The position numbers and the translations under genes are program-made. Positions 6,647-13,717 of a stretch of 14,757 bases of DNA are shown one piece after another (position 1 is the stretch's first letter; each line of letters starts with the position of its first letter). The stretch is from the NCBI GenBank assembly GCA_002840115.1, contig PGZG01000021.1, positions 1 through 14,757 of the forward strand, read 5' to 3'. This stretch comes from Gammaproteobacteria bacterium HGW-Gammaproteobacteria-14 (lineage in GTDB: Bacteria; Pseudomonadota; Gammaproteobacteria; Pseudomonadales; Alcanivoracaceae). The notes under the pieces are model-generated. The model was given only the letters and a program-made list of their open reading frames with translations. It searched no databases and was not told the DNA's origin.

Positions 6647-7456
6647 TCAGTGTTTGCCTTTCCATTTTTTCATCGAGGTGGACATGCCGGTCGTCTTGGC
6701 AAGGAAATCCCATACCGGCGTCGGCAAGGCGCCTTTCATCAGATCGATATGCTTCACGATCATGGGCTCCTGTACCAGCGGCTCCCGCTCCCGGATACCA
6801 CGCAGAACTGATCGTACAACTTTTTCCGGTGACAGGATGGGTGATAGCAGTGGCGCCCGGACGCCATCAAACATGCCAGTGTCGATGTAACTTGGGCAGA
6901 CCGTAGTAACGGCCACATGTTCCAGGCCTCGCTCTTTCAGCTCCAGCCGCAGGGACTCGGAAAAGCCCAGCACGGCCCACTTGCTGGCGGCGTAGGTGCT
7001 GCCGTAGGGCAGGCCCACATAGGAGCTGGCACTGGCAATATTGACCAGATGTCCCTGGCGGCTCTGGGTCAGATCATTGAAGAATGTATGGGTGAGAGCC
7101 ATGAGCCCTGTGGCATTGATCTGGAAAGTGTTCAGGTGCTCCTTTAAATCAACCTTCTCGAACTCCCCCCCGAAAACCACGCCGGCATTGTTAATCAGGA
7201 TATCCACCGGGCCATGGGCCTTGTGAAGTCGCTCCCGGAACGCCGTGAATGTGCCCAGTTTGCTGACGTCGAGCACCATGGCGGCGGCACGTCCACCGGC
7301 ATCGCGAATAGAGCTGGCGACAGCTTCGGCGGCGGCTTTACGGCGAGCGGTGACAATAACCTCGGCGCCCTGTTGGGCAAGCTGCTCGGCCATCAGGGCG
7401 CCGATGCCGCTGCCGGCGCCGGTTATCAGAATGCGTAAGTTGGAGAAATAGGACAT
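6647..7456 (-). CDS. Short-chain dehydrogenase/reductase (SDR), upstream of WS/DGAT
   Basis: The protein has 269 residues and a classical SDR Rossmann fold. It has the cofactor motif TGAGSGIG (12-19), NNAG (89-92) and the catalytic tetrad Asn114, Ser142, Tyr155 and Lys159 (YAASK). An ARRK segment at 37-40, after the second strand, suggests a preference for NADP(H). It lacks a signal peptide, but the C-terminus ends in a basic tail (MKKWKGKH) that could bind membranes or lipid bodies. Start: ATG at 7456 fits the fold's N-terminus, yet no good ribosome site precedes it. Its position directly before the wax ester synthase suggests a step in storage-lipid metabolism, such as reduction of a fatty aldehyde or acyl-dihydroxyacetone phosphate, or oxidation of a long-chain alcohol. 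It is not obviously Acr1, the Acinetobacter acyl-CoA reductase. The SDR family is certain; the substrate is inferred only from context. Confidence 0.9.
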   Translation of the reverse strand: MSYFSNLRILITGAGSGIGALMAEQLAQQGAEVIVTARRKAAAEAVASSIRDAGGRAAAMVLDVSKLGTFTAFRERLHKAHGPVDILINNAGVVFGGEFEKVDLKEHLNTFQINATGLMALTHTFFNDLTQSRQGHLVNIASASSYVGLPYGSTYAASKWAVLGFSESLRLELKERGLEHVAVTTVCPSYIDTGMFDGVRAPLLSPILSPEKVVRSVLRGIREREPLVQEPMIVKHIDLMKGALPTPVWDFLAKTTGMSTSMKKWKGKH

Positions 7457-7617
7457 AGCAAGTCAACGGGTATGGGTCATGGGTGAGGTTTGCAGCTTAG
7501 CCGGGATGAGCGGCGTTGGCGATGACCGCAGTGCCCTGATTAGTGCCACATTCATATCACGTTGGAGTCCGTTGCCGGGACAGGTATTCTGAGGAGCAGG
7601 AGCGGAGAGACATCATC

Positions 7618-9972
7618 ATGGAGCGAGGTCGGAGGCAGAGCTATTGGAAGCGTCAGATAGTGGCGCTGCTGTTGTGCTGTGTGAGTGCCTCTGCCCTGGC
7701 GAGCTTTGCGCCGGTGAATGCTGGCCCAACCCTGCAACGTCAGGCGCTGGCGCCCCATGTTCAATTCTGGTGTGACGGCGACGGCCGGAGCACTCTGAGT
7801 GATGCCCGGCGAGCACCCTTACAGCCGTTGCAGCGCAAGCAGATTGCATTCGGGTATCGTGCGGACGCCTGCTGGTTTCACTTCGCGTTAAGCAATCCTG
7901 CCAGTCACCCCCATGAGGTGTTGCTGTTAATAGACTATGCACTGCTCGACAGCGTTGAGCTGCACGGTTTGAATGCTGGTAAATGGCAACACTGGCAGAT
8001 GGGAGACTTGCTGTCTTTTTCCCAGCGCCCTCTGAAACTGCGTAGCTTTGTGGTGCCGCTGGAGTTGTTGCCGGAAGCCGAGGCAGATTATTGGTTGCGG
8101 GTAGAAACCACCAGTTCAATGACCGTACCGCTGGTTGTTGCCAGCCCCAAACCATTTATTGAGCACCATCTGAATAATGATTGGTTGCTGGGTGTTTTTT
8201 ACGGTGTTGGTTTCGGGTTGTTTTGTTATCACCTGGTGCTCTGGATTGCCGCTCGAGAACGCATCTATCGTTTTTATGTATTGCATGTGGGCAGTAGCCT
8301 GGCCTACGTCGCCACGTTGCAAGGCATTACCTATAAATACTGGCCGGAATCGTTACCCTTTCCAGATAACTTTCCTTATGTAGTAGGTTATTTGGCATTG
8401 CTATCGGGAATATTATTTGCCCGTGATTTTCTGGTGACCCGTCAGTGGCCGCGGCTTGATGCAGCGCTGCTGATTATGGTGGCAGTGCTCGCCCTGTTCT
8501 TATTCCTTCAGATGGTGCTGCCGACTGGCACCGTGACTCGCTATATGGGCATGATGGCTCTGGCCACGATGCTGATGCTAATTCTGACGGGTGCCTATAG
8601 TTGGTTTCGCGGTGGTGGTCAGGCGCGCATCTTTGTGTGGGCCTGGAGCGCTTTTCTTATAATGATCGGTTTGCTGGCGCTTAATGTGTATGGGCTGGTG
8701 ACCGATTTGCCCATTATTCTTACGTTACATGGTTTGCATATTGGCATTGTTCTCCAGCAGGTCTTGCTATCCTTTGGTTTGGCGGCACGATTAAATGATC
8801 TAAAGAAAGAATCCTTGCAGCATGAACAAGAAATTGTCCGAGCTCAGGCAGAAAGTGCCGCTAAGGGAGAATTCCTCGCGCGAATGAGCCATGAAATTCG
8901 CACACCGATGAATGCCGTGCTGGCGCTCACTGAATTGCTGGGGGATTCTCGTCTCGATGATCGTCAGCGGCACTATGTCACCACCATTAATAGTGCCGGT
9001 GAAACGTTGCTCGGTGTTATCAATGATGTTCTCGACTATTCAAAAATGTCGGCGGGCAAGCTGGCCCTTGAGCAGCGCCCATTCTTGTTGCCACGATTGT
9101 TTGAAGAGTGTGTGACGATTATGTCTGCGGCAGCTAACCAGAAAAATCTCCGGCTTAATAGTGAGTTTGCCCAAGACTTGCCACAGTGGGTTCTTGGTGA
9201 TCCGGTACGCCTCAAGCAAGTGCTGCTTAACCTGCTTAGCAACGCGATTAAATTCACTGAACAAGGTAGCGTTACGCTGGCGGTTAAAGCAGAACTGAGA
9301 AGCGATGTGCAGGTTCGCCTGGTGGTGGAAGTGCGCGATACCGGGATTGGTATGAGCCGGGATCAGGCGCGCGATTTGTTCCGCTCATTCCAGCAAGGGG
9401 ATAGCTCTACATCGCGTAAGTATGGAGGAACCGGTCTGGGTCTGGCGATTTCCAAGGAATTGCTGGAGCTTATGGGCGGAGTTATTGAGGTGGATAGCCA
9501 GCCGGGGTTTGGCTCCCGGTTTCATTTCCGGATCTGGCTGCCGCTGGCTCAGGAAGTGGCAGAAGATGAGAAGGAGCGACGGGTGTCATTGGCGGGTTTA
9601 CGGGTTCTGGTGGTAGAAGATAATACGGTTAACCAAATGGTGATTTCCGAATTGTTGAATGAAATTGGAGTGGAGTCACGGATTGCACCCTCTGGTGCGG
9701 AGGCAATCCGTTACTTAACCCGTGGCGAGCAGAGTTTTGATGTAGTGCTAATGGATTGTGAAATGCCAGAAATGGATGGCTATGAGGCAACCCGGCGAAT
9801 ACGTAATCTGGATGGTGATGTGAGGCGCATTCCGATTATTGCGTTAACCGCCCACGCCCTGCAGGAGCATCGAGAGAAATGTTTGGCGGCAGGAATGGAT
9901 GACCACATTTCAAAGCCGCTCAGATTGAAAGCGTTAACCGAATGTTTGCTACGTTGGCGCGTTCAGGCCTGA
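7618..9972 (+). CDS. Hybrid sensor histidine kinase with 7TMR-DISM sensor and receiver domain
   Basis: The protein has 784 residues. The ATG at 7618 is chosen because a signal peptide (about 1-29, ending SASALAS) follows at once and GGAG lies at 7604-7607; the frame also has an earlier start at 7543. Layout: periplasmic 7TMR-DISM extracellular domain (about 35-180), seven membrane helices (about 188-390), a short coiled coil (395-415), HisKA with phospho-acceptor His425 in MSHEIRTPMN, HATPase (NAIKFTEQG, DTGIGM, GGTGLGLAI; up to about 645), then a receiver domain (655-784) with acidic pair Glu667/Asp668, phospho-acceptor Asp713 in LMDCEMPEMDG and Lys766 in ISKP. All catalytic residues are present. 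7TMR-DISM receptors are thought to sense carbohydrates or small periplasmic ligands. There is no HPt domain and no response regulator next door, so the relay must continue elsewhere. It is divergent from the SDR-wax synthase pair. Confidence 0.95.
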   Translation: MERGRRQSYWKRQIVALLLCCVSASALASFAPVNAGPTLQRQALAPHVQFWCDGDGRSTLSDARRAPLQPLQRKQIAFGYRADACWFHFALSNPASHPHEVLLLIDYALLDSVELHGLNAGKWQHWQMGDLLSFSQRPLKLRSFVVPLELLPEAEADYWLRVETTSSMTVPLVVASPKPFIEHHLNNDWLLGVFYGVGFGLFCYHLVLWIAARERIYRFYVLHVGSSLAYVATLQGITYKYWPESLPFPDNFPYVVGYLALLSGILFARDFLVTRQWPRLDAALLIMVAVLALFLFLQMVLPTGTVTRYMGMMALATMLMLILTGAYSWFRGGGQARIFVWAWSAFLIMIGLLALNVYGLVTDLPIILTLHGLHIGIVLQQVLLSFGLAARLNDLKKESLQHEQEIVRAQAESAAKGEFLARMSHEIRTPMNAVLALTELLGDSRLDDRQRHYVTTINSAGETLLGVINDVLDYSKMSAGKLALEQRPFLLPRLFEECVTIMSAAANQKNLRLNSEFAQDLPQWVLGDPVRLKQVLLNLLSNAIKFTEQGSVTLAVKAELRSDVQVRLVVEVRDTGIGMSRDQARDLFRSFQQGDSSTSRKYGGTGLGLAISKELLELMGGVIEVDSQPGFGSRFHFRIWLPLAQEVAEDEKERRVSLAGLRVLVVEDNTVNQMVISELLNEIGVESRIAPSGAEAIRYLTRGEQSFDVVLMDCEMPEMDGYEATRRIRNLDGDVRRIPIIALTAHALQEHREKCLAAGMDDHISKPLRLKALTECLLRWRVQA

Positions 9973-9978
9973 CCACAT

Positions 9979-10000
9979 GGGCTGGCTATCCAGCCAGCCC
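9979..10000. terminator. Hairpin between convergent kinase and YebC-family genes
   Basis: A perfect 9-base stem, GGGCTGGCT (9979-9987) with AGCCAGCCC (9992-10000) and an ATCC loop, lies across the 13-base gap. It includes the stop codon and last codons of the minus-strand gene. There is no T-run, so it is a probable 3'-end or anti-read-through structure rather than a classical terminator. Confidence 0.5.
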
Positions 10001-10687
10001 CACATAGACATTTTGGACATCGTCATCGCCATCAATCGCATCAAGAAACGCTTCCACTTCGGCGAGAGCCTCACCGGTCAGGGATACCGGGTTTTTCGGT
10101 CGATAGCCTAGCTTGGCAGACTGTACCGTGAAGCCCAGTTCTGGCAGAGCGCGGCTCACGGCATCCAGATCGGTGGGTTCGGTGTAGAAGTGCACCACGC
10201 CGTCTTCTTCCACCTCCAAATCCTGAGCCCCCGCTTCGATGGCGGCTTCGTCGGGATCAATGCCGGCCTCATTGGCGACGGCTTCAATAAAGCCGAGATA
10301 CTGAAAATCCCAAGCCACCGAGCCAGAGGTGCCGAGCTGGCCCTTGCGAAACAATACACGGATACTCTGCGCCGTACGGTTTTTGTTATCCGTCAGGCAT
10401 TCAACAATGACGGGGACCTGATGCGGCGCGAACCCTTCATAGGTGACCAGTTCATACTGGGTGACATCGTCCAGCAGGCCAGCTCCTTTCTTGATAGCAC
10501 GCTCCAGCGTATCTCGCGGCATCGATGCTTTTTTTGCCTGCTCTACCGCCATCCGCAGGCGCGGGTTCATATCTGCATCAGCCCCGGCGCGAGCCGCGAT
10601 CATAATTTCTTTGGTTAGTTTGGTGAACAGCCGCCCCTTCGCAGCCGCTGCTTCGGTCTTGCCTTTGACTTTCCACTGGGCGCCCAT
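9986..10687 (-). CDS. YebC/PmpR-family protein (YeeN-like paralogue type)
   Basis: The protein has 233 residues. The start at 10687 is chosen over the frame's earlier start because GAGGG precedes it and the family opening begins there (MGAQWKVKGKTEAAAAKGRLFTKL). Family hallmarks (PF01709) include the LTKEIMIAARAGADADMNPRLR block, QAKKASMPRDTLERAIKKGAG, YEGFAPHQVPVIVECLTDNKNRT, GTSGSVAWDF and an acidic C-terminus ending DGDDDVQNVYVGL. It lacks the usual AGHSKW N-terminus of main YebC and in that resembles E. coli YeeN, so a second YebC is probably encoded elsewhere. YebC proteins were long annotated as DNA-binding regulators; recent work places them on the ribosome, easing synthesis of proline-rich stretches. 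It is transcribed away from the outer-membrane protein gene and toward the kinase gene. Confidence 0.92.
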   Translation of the reverse strand: MGAQWKVKGKTEAAAAKGRLFTKLTKEIMIAARAGADADMNPRLRMAVEQAKKASMPRDTLERAIKKGAGLLDDVTQYELVTYEGFAPHQVPVIVECLTDNKNRTAQSIRVLFRKGQLGTSGSVAWDFQYLGFIEAVANEAGIDPDEAAIEAGAQDLEVEEDGVVHFYTEPTDLDAVSRALPELGFTVQSAKLGYRPKNPVSLTGEALAEVEAFLDAIDGDDDVQNVYVGLAG

Positions 10688-10919
10688 GGGCCATCCCTCA
10701 CATAATTTGTTGGGCTGATGGTAATACCCTGTGGCCATGCCGCAAAGAGGCAGATGCGGATTCAGGGTTAATCACAGCAAAAATAGCAACCTGTGCGGTG
10801 ATCGGGGTGCGTCAATGTGGTCGCTAAGGCATACTGTTGTACAAAGTTGTTGGTTTCCCGAATGTTCGCTAGCAATGCTGTAACGCCCATTTTGAGGGCT
10901 CTGTAAAAGGGAGAGAATA
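10688..10919. promoter_or_regulatory. Divergent control region between YebC-family and outer-membrane protein genes
   Basis: These 232 bases should hold both promoters. I see no strong -35/-10 pair: TTGTTG then, after 17 bases, TAGCAA on the plus strand (within 10848-10876) is a weak possibility. A palindrome TTGTACAA lies at 10837-10844. A minus-strand frame that crosses here is poor in codon character and Pro/His/Asn-rich, so I treat the stretch as non-coding. Confidence 0.4.
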
Positions 10920-11663
10920 ATGAGAGTCGCGTTCTTGTGCGGTAGTTTATTGGCTGCGGGCGCCCTTCAGGCGGCACCGCTAATTGATATTTATGGCGGT
11001 GCTTACACCGGGCGGGCCAGTTTCTCCGGTGATCTGGGTTCCGATGGTCGAGCGCTGGATCTTGGTGATGAGCTGGGTTACGACAGTGGCCGACAAACCG
11101 TGTTGTATTTGGGGGTTGAGCATGCCGTACCGGTGATCCCCAATGCTCGCCTCCGTTTTGCCAGCCTGTCAGATTCCAGCAGGGGGCAGCTGAATGATAC
11201 CGCTGATTTTGGTGATGGCAGTTTTGCGGCGGGCACCCAGGTGGCGAGCAGTTTTGATCTTGATAGTACGGATTTGACGCTGTATTACACACCGTTTGAT
11301 CTGGTGGCGAAGCTGGATATTGGTTTGACTGCCCGGCAATTGAAGGGTGACTTTGTGGTGCAGGATGCGGCGGATGCATCCAATCGCGGTGTCGCCAGTA
11401 TTAGTGAAGTTGTGCCGCTATTGTATGTCGGTGCTTACGGCAAACTGCCATTAACGGGTTTCTATGCCACCGGCGAAGTTAACGGTATTGGCTATTCAGG
11501 GAACCGCTTTATGGATGTCCGGGCCGGTTTGGGTTGGCGTTCGGACTTCTTGTTTGGCGTTGAGCTAGGCTATAGCCAAATGTCGTTGAAAGTGGATATT
11601 GATGATGTGGATGCGGACCTGTCTGTTGGGGGGCCTTATTTAGCACTGTCACTGAATTTCTGA
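10920..11663 (+). CDS. Outer-membrane beta-barrel protein, TIGR04219-like
   Basis: The protein has 247 residues. It opens with a short signal peptide (MRVAFLCGSLLAAGALQA, cleavage near residue 18-19). It is followed by DIYGGAYTGRASFSGDLGS, then alternating amphipathic strands typical of an eight- to ten-strand outer-membrane barrel, and ends on Phe (YLALSLNF), the usual BAM recognition signal. The signal-proximal IDIYGGAYTG block and the repeated Gly/Asp/Ser turns match my recollection of the TIGR04219 outer-membrane family, whose function is unknown. The start has a strong ribosome site, AAGGGAGAG, a few bases upstream. It stands alone as a transcription unit, closed by a long perfect terminator. 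The barrel assignment is confident; a transport or structural role cannot be chosen. Confidence 0.85.
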   Translation: MRVAFLCGSLLAAGALQAAPLIDIYGGAYTGRASFSGDLGSDGRALDLGDELGYDSGRQTVLYLGVEHAVPVIPNARLRFASLSDSSRGQLNDTADFGDGSFAAGTQVASSFDLDSTDLTLYYTPFDLVAKLDIGLTARQLKGDFVVQDAADASNRGVASISEVVPLLYVGAYGKLPLTGFYATGEVNGIGYSGNRFMDVRAGLGWRSDFLFGVELGYSQMSLKVDIDDVDADLSVGGPYLALSLNF

Positions 11664-11681
11664 CGGCAAGAGTATTAGTGC

Positions 11682-11716
11682 AATAACAAAAAGGGCCTTC
11701 GGCCCTTTTTGTTATT
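11682..11716. terminator. Bidirectional intrinsic terminator (outer-membrane protein / acyl-CoA dehydrogenase)
   Basis: A perfect 16-base inverted repeat (11682-11697 with 11701-11716) has a TTC loop, a GGGCC/GGCCC core and five A/T pairs next to it. Both strands give a GC stem then UUUUUGUUAUU. It lies between two genes ending toward each other at 11663 and 11750. Confidence 0.95.
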
Positions 11717-11749
11717 TTTGCTATTGGAAATTTTTCTATACAAGAGCGA

Positions 11750-13561
11750 TCACTGCTCCATCAGGAAAAGATCCTTGTTCAGCTGCATGGTTGAGCGGGT
11801 TGGCTTGAGGCAAGCTTCCGCATGGGCACGGGCACGCGGCAACATGCGCTCGAAGTAGAAATCCGCAGTAGCCAGTTTGCCTTCGTAGAACTCTTTCGGT
11901 TCGTTGCCACCTTTCTCCAGCTTTTCTTGCGCGACAGCCGCCTGAATAGCCCAGAAGTAAGCCATCATGGCGTAGCCGGAATACATCAGGAAGTCATGGC
12001 TGGCGGTGCTGACGATGTCGCGATCCTTGGTGGCTACCAACATGATGCGGGTAGTCAGATAGTTCCACTGGGCAGCAACTTTCAGCAGCTTCCAGGCATA
12101 GGGGCGAAGGGTGCTATTGCCCAGATTCTTGGTGCCGAATTGAACCAGATTCTGGGTGAACTCACGAACACACTTGCCTTTGGTGGTCAGCAGTACTTTG
12201 CGGCCCAGCAGATCCAGTGCCTGAATACCGGTGGTGCCTTCATACAGTGTGGAGATGCGCGCATCGCGGGCAATCTGTTCCATGCCGTGCTCACGAATAT
12301 AGCCGTGACCGCCGTATACCTGCATACCGATATTGGCTGCTTCCAAACCCATTTCGGTGAGGAATCCTTTCAGGATCGGAGTGAGGAAACCGAGCTTGTC
12401 ATCCCAGTAGTCATATTTTTTCTGATCGTTTTCCAGCAGGCCGCTGATCATTTTGTCGGCGTACTGAGCGCCGTAATACAGCATGGCGCGGCCGCCTTCA
12501 GCGATGGCTTTCTGGGTGAGCAGCATGCGGCGCACGTCGCCATGATGAACAATCGCATCAGCAATGGATTCCGGATCTTTTTTGCCGGAAACCGCGCGCA
12601 TGGAGCGACGATCCAGTGCATAGGGTACAGCACCCTGGTAGGACAGCTCTGCATGGCAGATACCCTGCATGGCGGTACCGATGCGTGCCGAGTTCATAAA
12701 GGTGAACATCGCCTCCAGACCCTTGTTCGGCTCGGCAATCATAAAGCCGGTGGCGCCATCAAAATTCATCACGCAGGTAGCGGATGCCTTGATGCCCATT
12801 TTGTGCTCAATGGAGCCACAGTTTACGCCGTGGGCTTCGCCAATTTTACCCGGCAGGTACTTCGGCACGATAAACAGGGAAATACCACGGGTGCCAGCGG
12901 GGGCGTCCGGCAAGCGGGCCAGTACGATATGAATAATGTTTTCGGTCAGATCATGTTCGCCGGAGGAAATAAAAATTTTGGTGCCGGTGATCTTGTAGCT
13001 GCCATCGGCCTGTGGCTCGGCTTTGGTTTTCATCTGGCCAAGATCGGTGCCGCAATGGGGTTCGGTCAGACACATGGTGCCGCCCCAGCGACCTTCTGTG
13101 AGAGGGGTCAGGTATTCCTGTTTTTGCTCTTCGGTGCCGTGCATCATGATGGTGTTCATGGCGCCCAGTGACAAACCCGCATACATCGAGAATGACCAGT
13201 TGGCCGTGCCCATCATTTCCTGTTTGAACAGACCCAGCGACATGGGCAGACCCTGGCCGCCGTACTCCACCGGATGCGACAAACCTTGCCAACCACCGGC
13301 AACATATTCGTCGTAGGCTTCTTTGAAACCTTTTGGTGTGGTGACCTTGCCGTTATCAAAATGACAACCTTCTTCGTCACCGGATTGATACAGCGGGGCG
13401 ATAGTGTTTTCACACAGCTTGGCCATTTCCGAGATGATGGCCTCAACCATGTCCGGCGTGGCTTCACCACCATTGGGCAGAGTTTTGTAGTGGCTTTCGA
13501 AGTCGAATACTTCGTTCATCAGGAAGCGCATGTCGCGCACGGGAGCCTTGTACTGTGGCAT
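11750..13561 (-). CDS. Acyl-CoA dehydrogenase, ~600-residue type with C-terminal extension
   Basis: The protein has 603 residues. The start ATG at 13561 follows GAGGTGAT, a strong ribosome site. It is a FAD-linked flavoprotein that oxidises an acyl-CoA to the 2-enoyl-CoA, first step of beta-oxidation. Layout: an N-terminal extension (1-38), the alpha-helical acyl-CoA dehydrogenase N domain (to about 160), the middle beta domain with MCLTEPHCGTDLG (163-175) and KIFISSGEHD (195-204), the C-terminal helical domain with the flavin-binding QVYGGHGYIREHG stretch (414-426), and an extra C-terminal domain of about 130 residues. The expected catalytic base is Glu441 in LYEGTTGIQ. This large subfamily includes Pseudomonas FadE-type enzymes for saturated fatty acyl-CoAs and DmdC, the methylmercaptopropionyl-CoA dehydrogenase. 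In a hydrocarbon degrader the fatty acyl role is more likely. It is monocistronic, between two terminators. Confidence 0.94.
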   Translation of the reverse strand: MPQYKAPVRDMRFLMNEVFDFESHYKTLPNGGEATPDMVEAIISEMAKLCENTIAPLYQSGDEEGCHFDNGKVTTPKGFKEAYDEYVAGGWQGLSHPVEYGGQGLPMSLGLFKQEMMGTANWSFSMYAGLSLGAMNTIMMHGTEEQKQEYLTPLTEGRWGGTMCLTEPHCGTDLGQMKTKAEPQADGSYKITGTKIFISSGEHDLTENIIHIVLARLPDAPAGTRGISLFIVPKYLPGKIGEAHGVNCGSIEHKMGIKASATCVMNFDGATGFMIAEPNKGLEAMFTFMNSARIGTAMQGICHAELSYQGAVPYALDRRSMRAVSGKKDPESIADAIVHHGDVRRMLLTQKAIAEGGRAMLYYGAQYADKMISGLLENDQKKYDYWDDKLGFLTPILKGFLTEMGLEAANIGMQVYGGHGYIREHGMEQIARDARISTLYEGTTGIQALDLLGRKVLLTTKGKCVREFTQNLVQFGTKNLGNSTLRPYAWKLLKVAAQWNYLTTRIMLVATKDRDIVSTASHDFLMYSGYAMMAYFWAIQAAVAQEKLEKGGNEPKEFYEGKLATADFYFERMLPRARAHAEACLKPTRSTMQLNKDLFLMEQ

Positions 13562-13602
13562 GAGATCACCTCAACGCTGGGATATAGGATTCGTGGCGGC
13601 GA

Positions 13603-13608
13603 TTTATA
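13603..13608 (-). promoter_or_regulatory. Candidate -10 element for the acyl-CoA dehydrogenase gene
   Basis: On the minus strand TATAAA lies about 42 bases upstream of the start codon. No good -35 is found at the normal spacing, so this promoter may be activator-dependent or the match may be chance. Confidence 0.3.
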
Positions 13609-13639
13609 GCGGAACCGGACAGGCGAAGCTTTGACCGTA

Positions 13640-13664
13640 AAAACGAAAAACCCCGGCGCTGGGG
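13640..13664 (-). terminator. Intrinsic terminator of the antiporter gene
   Basis: On the minus strand CCCC-AGCGCC-GGGG (13664-13651) is followed by TTTTT, CG and another T run. It lies 54 bases after the antiporter stop and before the acyl-CoA dehydrogenase start, separating the two units. The stem is only four pairs plus possible inner pairing, so moderate strength is expected. Confidence 0.75.
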
Positions 13665-13717
13665 ACGGAAATCCATACAGAGGAGGTGATTATTCAGTGT
13701 GTTCAGGCGCTGCCGCC

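Noticed and set aside
7543..7617. An earlier start for the hybrid kinase adding 25 residues.
   Set aside because: The extension is charged and would put the signal peptide inside the protein; the ATG at 7618 directly precedes a normal signal sequence.
10768..11379. A 203-codon minus-strand frame rich in Pro, His, Gln and Asn.
   Set aside because: It overlaps the outer-membrane protein gene, which has a signal peptide, strong ribosome site and terminal Phe. The composition of the minus frame is not protein-like.
11822..13171. A 449-codon open frame on the plus strand.
   Set aside because: It is antisense to the full-length acyl-CoA dehydrogenase, whose domains and catalytic residues are intact. 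The translation shows no family features and there is no ribosome site.
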